DNA of 36,146 nucleotides from DTYU01 sp040756575 (GTDB taxonomy: Bacteria; Bacillota; Desulfotomaculia; Desulfotomaculales; Ammonificaceae), in assembly GCA_040756575.1 (NCBI GenBank), contig JBFLYP010000022.1:1-36146 (forward strand), written 5' to 3'. Below are positions 30,124 through 36,146 of the stretch, piece after piece. A program made the position numbers and the translations under genes. The notes under the pieces are model-generated. The model ran no database searches, was not told the origin of the DNA, and worked only from the letters and a program-made list of their open reading frames with translations. Each line of letters opens with the position of its first letter. Within the stretch, counting starts at the first letter, position 1.

Positions 30124-32733
30124 TCACCACCGGGTCCAGTACCCGAGTGCCTTGGTGATTAAGGCTGCGGTTTCCCCGCGTGTGGCGGTTGCCAGCGGGC
30201 GAAAGTACCCGCCGGCTCCCTGCAATACTCCCGCCGCCGCCGCGCGTTTAACCGCCGCTGCAGCCCAACCGGGAACCTTTCCTTCATCCCGAAAGACTGG
30301 ACTCTCTCCCTCCCCGAGCTTAAGGGCCCGGTCAATCATCGCAGCCATTTCAGCCCTTGTAATCGGCTTATCCGGCAAAAACCGGCCGTCCGGGTAACCT
30401 GATACGATTCCCCGTGCTGCCGCGGCGCGAATCCCGGGTTGCGCCCACACTGGTATGTTGTCCTTAAACTGAAGCTCCGTTTTTCCCGGGTCCTGCCAAC
30501 CGAAGGCGTTCGCCAGGATTACGCTGAACTGCGCCCTTGTTACCGCAGCATCCGGCCTGAAAGTGCCATCCGGAAAACCGCTTATAACGCCTCGTACGTA
30601 AAGCGACAGAACCGCGGGCCGCGACCAGTGCGCGGCAAGGTCGGTTGGTTCTGCTGACTCCCCCTCACGCAGCGCAACCGCTATCTCGCCAAATCCGTTC
30701 ACCCGCCCATAGATACACCCGCCGCTGCCGCCCGTTGTCGGCTGCTTAATCCACACACCCCCGTCGCGTAACATGAATACCACTCTGTCTTCCGCCTGAC
30801 CGTCCAGCGGCCAGCGTAACAAACAACCCGCTTCCGCTGCCGGCTGCCTGTGCGGGGTCAGTGACAAACCGTCAAGATACCGGTAACCCTCCGGCAGGTC
30901 GTCAGGCGGAGGCAAGTTTTGTACCCTCACTCCTGTGCGTTCAGCAAACAACCCGGGTGCAACCCTGATCTCGAACCTGCCTTCCCGTGCCTCCGCCCCT
31001 TCGGGGCCAACCCAGAGAAACTTCTGGCCGGCCGGAGCCACTTCCACCGGAACCGACGCTTCGAGCCCCATGAAACGGGCGACTATTTTACCCGCCGCGA
31101 CATTATCTTTAGCGTAATACACTCCGTCTCGTATCTCACCTGCTTCCCCCTGAATCTCCCACTCAACGTTCCCGTGCTGCAAGGACCAGGTTCGGCCGTC
31201 CTTTCCGCGCACCTGCACACTCAGCTTGACCTGTCCTCCCGGTTCAAGCGCAATGTGTTCCGGGGTCACTACCAGTGCAGCCAACTCTTCGGGCCCGATA
31301 ACTTTCAAGTTAAGCCTGCCTTCGACCCCGCCGGTTTTCGCAGTAACCACCAGGGTACCGCCCGAACTTGCCGTTAACGCATCGCCCTCAAAACGGCCGG
31401 ACCCATTCTCCACCTGCCAGACCACTTTCTCCGCTTCAACAGGATAAGGGTTATAATATGTATCATACCCATACGCCCGGTACCGGTACGGCAGCCCGGC
31501 CAGAACCTCCCGCTGCCCCCTTATCACCAGTCCCGCCAGATCTCCCTTCGGCGCGGTGCTGAAGATTCCCAGCGCGCTTGGCACGCGTCTTTGCGATCCC
31601 TTCGCCGGGGTATTTACCATTACCGGTTTGAAATCTCCCAGCGGCCTTGCAACGACGCTCGTGGACCCTCCTCCGTCAAGGTTGAGCGCACGCCAGACCC
31701 CGAGTTTTGCCACTAGAAAGTCCGCCAACTCTTCCTGCGTCATGCCCCTGCTTTCCGAGCTCTGTTCCACACCCACCAGGTACAGCGTCCCGCCGTCCAT
31801 CGATATACCGGCTGCCGAACGGGCCGCCTTACCCCCGATGTTCTGGCTAAAGCGCTCCACCCGCTGACCGTTGTCGACCAGAAGAGCCTGTCCTCCCACC
31901 GCCGACCGGATTTCGTTGTCGTGCGGCTGAACCTTGTAGCGGACGGTGATTGGATCGCCAACCCGGAAGTTGTCGAGTATGAAGGCGGCCGCCATCCCGT
32001 GTGCGCGCAACACATAACCATCTGCAGGAATGGCGGTCCCTGGTTGATTTATTCGTATTTCGGATACGGAATCGTTTCTGACGACCGCCTCCACAACGTT
32101 CGGCAGGTCCGGGGCAGCACCCCTGCTCAACGGCCCCCATGCTGCGGTGTACATCTGCAAGGCATCCGCATCCGAGTTCACCGGCGTGCCGTCCACAACA
32201 GCCTGATAATACGGTTTGTTTATCCCGCCGAGACGATAAAAAGAAAGGCCGTTCGGGGCGATTACCTCACCGGAGAAGGTGTAGAGGCTGATGTCGGGAC
32301 GCCCGTCTTTCAGCAAAGCGAAGGAGTAGTAGTCGTTGCGCAGCATCGGGCTTGTCAGCAGCACCCCTTCACGGAAGGTCATTCCGAGCGGGTGTTTTCC
32401 CTCCTTGAGGTGGAAAAAATCGCCGTTCAGCGCCGCAACAGCTCCCGCGCGCTCGGCCATCTCCCGGACGGTAAGAACCTCGCCGAAGCTCCTGTTGTCC
32501 GCCCCTATCATGGTTTCAACACGTACGAAGGGGTGGCGGAGATCTGCAACCAGTACATACACCCGTAGGGGGCCGTCGGTAGTCCTCTGGTAGATTTGTT
32601 TTAACGTCACCCCGGCGGTAACCGGTTCCTCTGATACCGCCTCATCGAGCACCGTGTAGGCTCGTGCTTGTCCCTGTAAGCATAAAAGCAGAAGAACGGC
32701 CAATAGAACCGTACAAATCCGTCTAATAAACAT
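30124..32733 (-). CDS. Secreted NAGPA-domain protein with three SLH domains
   Basis: This cell-surface protein of 869 residues has a signal peptide (RRICTVLLAVLLLLCLQGQA) from ATG 32733. A phosphodiester glycosidase-type (NAGPA, DUF2233) domain spans roughly 60-400, with AVAALNGDFFHL and WRALNLDGGGSTSVVA. Two or more beta-rich, Ig-like segments follow (400-690). Three SLH repeats end it: RGVISGFPDGTFRPDAAVTR, RGIVSGYPDGRFLPDKPITR and GVLQGAGGYFRPLATATRGE. SLH domains bind pyruvylated wall polymers. A role in wall polysaccharide processing is inferred. An open frame extends 71 codons further but that part is not a secretion signal. Confidence 0.9.
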   Translation of the reverse strand: MFIRRICTVLLAVLLLLCLQGQARAYTVLDEAVSEEPVTAGVTLKQIYQRTTDGPLRVYVLVADLRHPFVRVETMIGADNRSFGEVLTVREMAERAGAVAALNGDFFHLKEGKHPLGMTFREGVLLTSPMLRNDYYSFALLKDGRPDISLYTFSGEVIAPNGLSFYRLGGINKPYYQAVVDGTPVNSDADALQMYTAAWGPLSRGAAPDLPNVVEAVVRNDSVSEIRINQPGTAIPADGYVLRAHGMAAAFILDNFRVGDPITVRYKVQPHDNEIRSAVGGQALLVDNGQRVERFSQNIGGKAARSAAGISMDGGTLYLVGVEQSSESRGMTQEELADFLVAKLGVWRALNLDGGGSTSVVARPLGDFKPVMVNTPAKGSQRRVPSALGIFSTAPKGDLAGLVIRGQREVLAGLPYRYRAYGYDTYYNPYPVEAEKVVWQVENGSGRFEGDALTASSGGTLVVTAKTGGVEGRLNLKVIGPEELAALVVTPEHIALEPGGQVKLSVQVRGKDGRTWSLQHGNVEWEIQGEAGEIRDGVYYAKDNVAAGKIVARFMGLEASVPVEVAPAGQKFLWVGPEGAEAREGRFEIRVAPGLFAERTGVRVQNLPPPDDLPEGYRYLDGLSLTPHRQPAAEAGCLLRWPLDGQAEDRVVFMLRDGGVWIKQPTTGGSGGCIYGRVNGFGEIAVALREGESAEPTDLAAHWSRPAVLSLYVRGVISGFPDGTFRPDAAVTRAQFSVILANAFGWQDPGKTELQFKDNIPVWAQPGIRAAAARGIVSGYPDGRFLPDKPITRAEMAAMIDRALKLGEGESPVFRDEGKVPGWAAAAVKRAAAAGVLQGAGGYFRPLATATRGETAALITKALGYWTRW

Positions 32734-32767
32734 AAAACCGACGTTTTCCTCCTTAGCCCGACCAGTC

Positions 32768-32797
32768 AGGATGTATAAGATTTTGCACAAAATTGTA
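32768..32797 (-). promoter_or_regulatory. Possible promoter of the SLH protein gene
   Basis: On the minus strand TTGGTA, an 18-bp spacer and TATACA, about 35-65 bp before the start codon. The coordinates are approximate and the match is modest. Confidence 0.3.
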
Positions 32798-32972
32798 CCA
32801 AAAAGATCTTTCCCGAGGCGAGTTTTGAAATCGCTTTTAAATTGGTTGTCCCGCGCCATTGCTCCCCTATTCGAACTGAAATCGTATTCTATGGAAAATC
32901 TGTTACGCTTCTTATCGACAACCTTATTATGCCACCATAAACTCAACCCCGCAACAAACGCTTTTGTGACGT

Positions 32973-32992
32973 TTAAGAAAGATTAAGAAAGA
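32973..32992. repeat. 10-bp tandem duplication
   Basis: TTAAGAAAGA twice in direct order, followed by TT of a third start. Confidence 0.6.
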
Positions 32993-33020
32993 TTCGCCGC
33001 CGGTCAAACACTAACTTGCA

Positions 33021-33040
33021 AAAGCTGTGTAAAGCTGTGT
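33021..33040. repeat. 10-bp tandem duplication
   Basis: AAAGCTGTGT twice in direct order, only 28 bases from the other duplication. Confidence 0.6.
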
Positions 33041-33269
33041 AATTGAGAGGCGAATTAAACGCGCCGGGGTGTGGCGTGCCTTCAGATCAGCACCGGCGCT
33101 CCGAGGGTTTTGTAAAATAATTCACCTCTTAGCACTCCGTTTCTGTCCATAAACGCCGTTTTCCTGGTGACAGGAAGAAAGCGAACGGTTAAAATTTATA
33201 AGGGGTTTGGCCCGGGGCTTCTTCTTTCACCTTTTAGGCAAATGTAGGATCTTTGATAGTACAAGGCTG

Positions 33270-33275
33270 TATAAT
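33270..33275 (+). promoter_or_regulatory. Candidate -10 for the small unknown gene
   Basis: TATAAT lies 24 bases before the ATG at 33299. The -35 position 17 bp upstream (GATCTT) is poor. Confidence 0.4.
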
Positions 33276-33298
33276 CTCTTAACAAGGAGGATTTAATT

Positions 33299-33562
33299 AT
33301 GAAGGTTACCATTAAAGAAGCCGTCGACCACTTTAAGTCGAACCAGGAAACCATCCCGATCTTCGCCATACGTAAAGGTGACTATGCGCTCGAAATTAGC
33401 GGGAAGGATCACCTCTACCTTGTTATTGAAAAAAACGGTATGGGGATTTTCCTCGCCAGGCTGAGCCCGGACCTTATGCGTCTGAAAGAATTGACGGAAA
33501 GCGAGCAAAAAGCCGCCCGTGAGTTTGCTTTCCGGCAAATGACCAGTGCAGGACTGCTTTAA
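33299..33562 (+). CDS. Hypothetical protein, 87 residues
   Basis: Not recognised. It starts with ATG at 33299 behind AAGGAGG nine bases away. The sequence KVTIKEAVDHFKSNQETIPI is followed by a beta-rich middle (YALEISGKDHLYLVIE) and a charged helical C-terminus (LKELTESEQKAAREFAFRQM). There is no membrane segment. It is followed by a terminator and the hsp20 gene. Confidence 0.65.
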   Translation: MKVTIKEAVDHFKSNQETIPIFAIRKGDYALEISGKDHLYLVIEKNGMGIFLARLSPDLMRLKELTESEQKAAREFAFRQMTSAGLL

Positions 33563-33585
33563 CCTTTAAGTAAAGGTAATTTTTT
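33562..33585 (+). terminator. Short intrinsic terminator
   Basis: ACCTTTA (33562-33568) and TAAAGGT (33571-33577) with a following run of six T (33580-33585). The stem is short and AT-rich but the arrangement is standard. Confidence 0.55.
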
Positions 33586-33596
33586 CTTAAAACCCC

Positions 33597-33628
33597 TTGA
33601 CTCTTTTGTGAAATATTGTACAATATTT
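33597..33628 (+). promoter_or_regulatory. hsp20 promoter overlapped by an 18-bp perfect palindrome
   Basis: TTGACT (33597-33602), a 16-bp spacer and TACAAT (33619-33624). AAATATTGTACAATATTT (33611-33628) is perfectly symmetrical and covers the -10, so it is a likely repressor site. It is not a CIRCE element. Confidence 0.65.
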
Positions 33629-33658
33629 ATAAAATCCCCTATCAAGGAGGTGTCACCG

Positions 33659-34099
33659 ATGCCGTACCTGTTACCCTGGGATCCATGGCGTGAAATCCGT
33701 GAAATGCGTGAGTCTCTGGAAAAGGTTTTCGGTAAGTTCCCTAAGCTCTTTAAGGAAGAGCAGATGGGGGTTTGGCTGCCGGCGGTTGACGTTTTCGAGA
33801 AGGACGACAACGTGGTAGTCAAGGTGGATCTTCCGGGAGTAGACAAAAACAATGTCAAGGTTCTCGTAACCGATGAAGAGGTTACTATTAGAGGAGAAAC
33901 CAAGCGTGAAGAAGAGGTGAAGGAGAAGAACTACTACCGGAGTGAACGGGCCTACGGCAGTTTTTCACGCACAGTAGCACTCCCTGTAGCGGTAGAGCGG
34001 GCAAAAGCCAAGGCATCGTTCAAAGACGGCGTACTCGAGGTGGTAATTCCGAAAGCGACGGATGCCCGATCACATCAGGTTGAAATAATACCGGAATAA
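33659..34099 (+). CDS. Hsp20/alpha-crystallin small heat shock protein
   Basis: An ATP-independent holdase of 146 residues. The N-terminus is aromatic (YLLPWDPWREIREM). The alpha-crystallin domain begins at WLPAVDVFEKDDNVVVKVDL and continues PGVDKNNVKVLV. It has the conserved YGSFSRTVALP and closing FKDGVLEVVIPK. A partner-binding I-x-I-like tail (VEIIPE) ends it. The start is ATG 33659 with AAGGAGGTG upstream. A GC hairpin at 34107-34123 with T-rich tail ends the transcript. Confidence 0.93.
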   Translation: MPYLLPWDPWREIREMRESLEKVFGKFPKLFKEEQMGVWLPAVDVFEKDDNVVVKVDLPGVDKNNVKVLVTDEEVTIRGETKREEEVKEKNYYRSERAYGSFSRTVALPVAVERAKAKASFKDGVLEVVIPKATDARSHQVEIIPE

Positions 34100-34106
34100 G
34101 GGAGCG

Positions 34107-34135
34107 CCCCGGGAAAACCGGGGTCTTTGTTCTTT
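34107..34135 (+). terminator. hsp20 intrinsic terminator
   Basis: CCCCGG (34107-34112), loop GAAAA and CCGGGG (34118-34123), followed by TCTTTGTTCTTT. Confidence 0.65.
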
Positions 34136-34164
34136 CTGCAGAGCAAGTATTCCCGGGCGATCGG

Positions 34165-34344
34165 TCAATCACGCACCTTAAAAACCATCCGGCCGGCCGG
34201 TCTCTTGCGCCGGCGAAAGGGGAGCATCCGTGGCAGCAGATAGAAAAGGAAATCAACGATGCCCAGAATAATAGCGGCAAGAATAAAACCGCCGCGCAGT
34301 TTCAACCGTGCTTTTAGACCGGGTTCTCTTTCCCCCGAACCCAA
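34165..34344 (-). CDS. Small membrane protein downstream of rnj
   Basis: A 59-residue frame starts with TTG at 34344, three bases after the rnj stop. GGAGG lies eight bases before it, inside the last rnj codons. The protein has a basic N-terminus (EREPGLKARLKLRG), one membrane helix (FILAAIILGIVDFLFYLL) and a strongly basic tail (RRRKRPAGR). The ribosome binding site, the hydrophobic core flanked by basic residues and the coupling to rnj argue that it is real. No family was recognised. Confidence 0.7.
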   Translation of the reverse strand: MGSGEREPGLKARLKLRGGFILAAIILGIVDFLFYLLPRMLPFRRRKRPAGRMVFKVRD

Positions 34345-34347
34345 CCT

Positions 34348-36009
34348 TTATACCTCCATAATAATAGGTAGAATCATCGGGCGGCGCTTGGTCCGCTCGT
34401 AAAGGAACCGGCCGAGAACGTCACGCACCTGCGCCTTGATGCTTGCCCACTCGGTGGCTCCCTGCTCGTTGCAGCTATCAAACGCGCTTTTGACCAGTTC
34501 CTTAGCCTCTTCGAGGAGATGTTCCGCCTCGCGCACGTATACGAAACCGCGTGAAACGATGTCCGGTCCCGCAACAATCTGCCCGGACTCCTGGCTGACC
34601 GCCAGAACTACGATCAGGATGCCGTCCTTTGCAAGCTGCTTTCTGTCCCTTAACACAATATTGCCAACATCGCCGACCCCTAAACCGTCAACGAGCACGC
34701 GTCCCGCGGTCACCCGCCCGGCAAAGCGGCCGCCTTTCTTGTTGAACTCAACTATCTGGCCGTTCTCTGCTACAAAGATATTCTCGGACTTAATGCCGAG
34801 TTCCCGCGCGAGTTCCGCGTGCCGCATCAGCATCCGGTATTCCCCGTGGATTGGGATAAAAAATTTGGGTCGCGTAAGATTTAACATCAGCTTCAGTTCC
34901 TCCTGGCTCGGGTGCCCTGACACATGAATCCCGGACACCGCTTCATAGAGAACCTCCGCTCCCCGTTTGAACAACTGGTCAATAACCCGCGCCACCAGCT
35001 TTTCATTCCCCGGTATCGGTACCGCCGAAATAATAATTGTATCGCCGGGTATGATCTCCACCAGTTTGTGGTCGGCCATGGCCATCCTTGTCAGCGCTGA
35101 CATCGGCTCGCCCTGGCTGCCGGTCGTGAGGATGACCACTTCGTGCCGGGGCAGGCGGTTTGCTTCATCCAGCTCCACCAGGGTTCCCGCAGGTATATCA
35201 AGATATCCTAATTTGTGGGCGATGTTAACCACATTCACCATGCTCCGGCCGGCTATCGCTACCTTCCTCTCGTAACGCCGGGCGACCAGTATGGCCTGCT
35301 GGATACGGTGAATGTTCGAAGCAAAAGTGGCAATGATGATCCGGCTGCGCGAGTGCCTAAAGGTCTCATCAAAGGTCTCACCGACCACTCGTTCCGACAT
35401 CGTGTATCCCGGGCGCTCCACGTTGGTACTGTCGGACAGGAGGACAAGCACGCCCTTCTCGCCCAACTGCGCCAGCCGGTGAAAATCAATCATTTCGCCG
35501 TCAACCGGGGTATGGTCCACCTTAAAATCACCCGAATGCAAAATCACCCCGATCGGGGTATGCAGCGCAACCGCAACGGCGTCCGGAATGCTATGCGACA
35601 CCCGTATAAACTCAACTTTAAAGTGCCCGATTTCCACAACGTCCCGTGGCCGAACAACCCTCAAGTCTGCATCGTAACCTGACAAGTGTTCCTTAAGCTT
35701 CCCCTCCAACAGACCTAGTGTTAAACGTGTACCGTAAATCGGCACATTGAAGTGCGACAACACGTAGGGAAGAGCGCCAATGTGGTCCTCATGGCCGTGG
35801 GTCAGCACAATGGCCCGTACAAGGCTTTTGTTCTCCAGCAGGTAGCTTACATCCGGTATGACTACGTCGATACCAAGCATCTCGTCTTCCGGAAACATAA
35901 GCCCGCAGTCCACCACCAAAATATCGTCCCCGTAGCGTACTGCAAGCGAATTCTTTCCTATCTCGCCCAGTCCGCCGAGCGGTATTATCTGAACCTTGCC
36001 TTCCCGCAA
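34348..36009 (-). CDS. rnj: Ribonuclease J (metallo-beta-lactamase/beta-CASP family)
   Basis: This is the 5' exonuclease and endonuclease of RNA turnover in Bacillota, 553 residues. The metal site is VLTHGHEDHIGALPYVL. The beta-CASP part has LLSDSTNVERPGYTMSE, ATFASNIHRIQQAI and TGSQGEPMSAL. IHVSGHPSQEELKLMLNLTR and FIPIHGEYRML follow. The start is TTG at 36009 with GAGGTG seven bases upstream. It is coupled to the 59-residue membrane protein downstream. Confidence 0.95.
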   Translation of the reverse strand: MREGKVQIIPLGGLGEIGKNSLAVRYGDDILVVDCGLMFPEDEMLGIDVVIPDVSYLLENKSLVRAIVLTHGHEDHIGALPYVLSHFNVPIYGTRLTLGLLEGKLKEHLSGYDADLRVVRPRDVVEIGHFKVEFIRVSHSIPDAVAVALHTPIGVILHSGDFKVDHTPVDGEMIDFHRLAQLGEKGVLVLLSDSTNVERPGYTMSERVVGETFDETFRHSRSRIIIATFASNIHRIQQAILVARRYERKVAIAGRSMVNVVNIAHKLGYLDIPAGTLVELDEANRLPRHEVVILTTGSQGEPMSALTRMAMADHKLVEIIPGDTIIISAVPIPGNEKLVARVIDQLFKRGAEVLYEAVSGIHVSGHPSQEELKLMLNLTRPKFFIPIHGEYRMLMRHAELARELGIKSENIFVAENGQIVEFNKKGGRFAGRVTAGRVLVDGLGVGDVGNIVLRDRKQLAKDGILIVVLAVSQESGQIVAGPDIVSRGFVYVREAEHLLEEAKELVKSAFDSCNEQGATEWASIKAQVRDVLGRFLYERTKRRPMILPIIMEV

Positions 36010-36112
36010 TAATTCACCTCTCCTATCTCAATATTTTGGGTTAGACCTCCGGTTTTCTCAGGATCTCAGCCAATTTCAAATCTTGGGTGGTCACCCACTT
36101 ACCGCTCCCTGC

Positions 36113-36146
36113 TCACCCTATCACGTCTCCCAGGGTCTTGCCCTCA
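36113..36146 (-). CDS. C-terminal end of an unidentified gene (cut by window edge)
   Basis: The minus frame entering from the right edge reads EGKTLGDVIG and stops at 36113. Only ten residues are visible, so the gene cannot be named, and it may not be coding. It would lie upstream of rnj in the same direction. Confidence 0.25.
   Translation of the reverse strand, partial: EGKTLGDVIG

Larger units (their letters stand above)
32947..33298. other. Gap left of the small unknown gene, with duplications
   Basis: No gene. It holds two 10-bp tandem duplications (32973-32992 and 33021-33040), a GC-rich imperfect hairpin near 33060-33100 (GCGCCGG against CCGGCGC) and a -10 at 33270-33275. Confidence 0.45.

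Noticed and set aside
32771..32986. 71-codon plus frame upstream of the SLH gene
   Set aside because: Antisense to the leader of the SLH gene, no ribosome binding site.
33270..33275. Extended -10 (TGnTATAAT) for the gene at 33299
   Set aside because: The TG directly abuts TATAAT without the required spacer base.
36041..36094. 17-codon minus frame between the edge fragment and rnj
   Set aside because: Has a GTG and a distant GGGAG, but is too short and featureless to call.

Overview
The window looks like a piece of chromosome from an anaerobic, spore-forming Bacillota of the Desulfotomaculum/Pelotomaculum kind (class Desulfotomaculia); the species cannot be named from sequence alone. The reasons are the clostridial order xerC-hslV-hslU-codY-rpsB-tsf-pyrH-frr-uppS-cdsA-dxr-rseP-ispG-proS, a YtvI-like sporulation permease, CodY, a PerR/rubrerythrin pair, superoxide-reductase and rubredoxin remnants, an SLH-anchored surface protein, sigma-54 control elements, and frequent TTG/GTG starts after purine-rich ribosome binding sites.

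Left edge (1-1400): the N-terminus of a sigma-54-type activator (minus strand) with a good sigma-A promoter, a decayed zinc-ribbon reading frame, and the C-terminal third of a frameshifted ISLre2-family transposase abutting the stop codon of proS.

Core block (1401-17361, all minus strand, read right to left): XerC recombinase, HslVU protease, CodY, ribosomal protein S2, EF-Ts, UMP kinase, ribosome recycling factor, a small PASTA-like protein, undecaprenyl diphosphate synthase, CDP-diglyceride synthase, a YtvI-like permease, DXP reductoisomerase, RseP protease, IspG and prolyl-tRNA synthetase. It joins translation, lipid and isoprenoid supply (dxr, ispG, uppS, cdsA) and global regulation. rpsB ends inside an intrinsic terminator, and tsf appears to have its own promoter and a roughly 220-nt leader.

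Middle (17549-25529): an unknown small protein, then a minus-strand set: a small two-helix membrane protein, a TauE/SafE exporter, a TIGR02186-like membrane protein, an AtoS/NtrB-like histidine kinase, an NtrC-like sigma-54 activator and a UspA-like protein. The intergenic region at 24415-24864 carries two divergent near-consensus sigma-54 promoters around a shared inverted repeat that looks like an activator site. One promoter faces the exporter operon; the other faces two small membrane proteins of unknown function. I read this as one sigma-54-dependent two-component regulon of membrane and anion-export genes, and it is the best candidate for an undescribed system here.

Right part (25581-36146): an amidohydrolase, a CGGC-domain protein, a candidate small RNA, a zinc-ribbon protein whose ribosome binding site is buried in a long hairpin (possible RNA thermometer or switch), a PerR-rubrerythrin operon, a decayed chimera of desulfoferrodoxin and flavin reductase-rubredoxin, a large secreted NAGPA-SLH protein, a small unknown protein, an Hsp20 gene with an 18-bp palindrome over its -10, a 59-residue membrane protein and ribonuclease J. 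Several gene remnants and short tandem duplications lie between these genes, so the right part is more fluid than the core block. No rRNA, tRNA or CRISPR array was seen.
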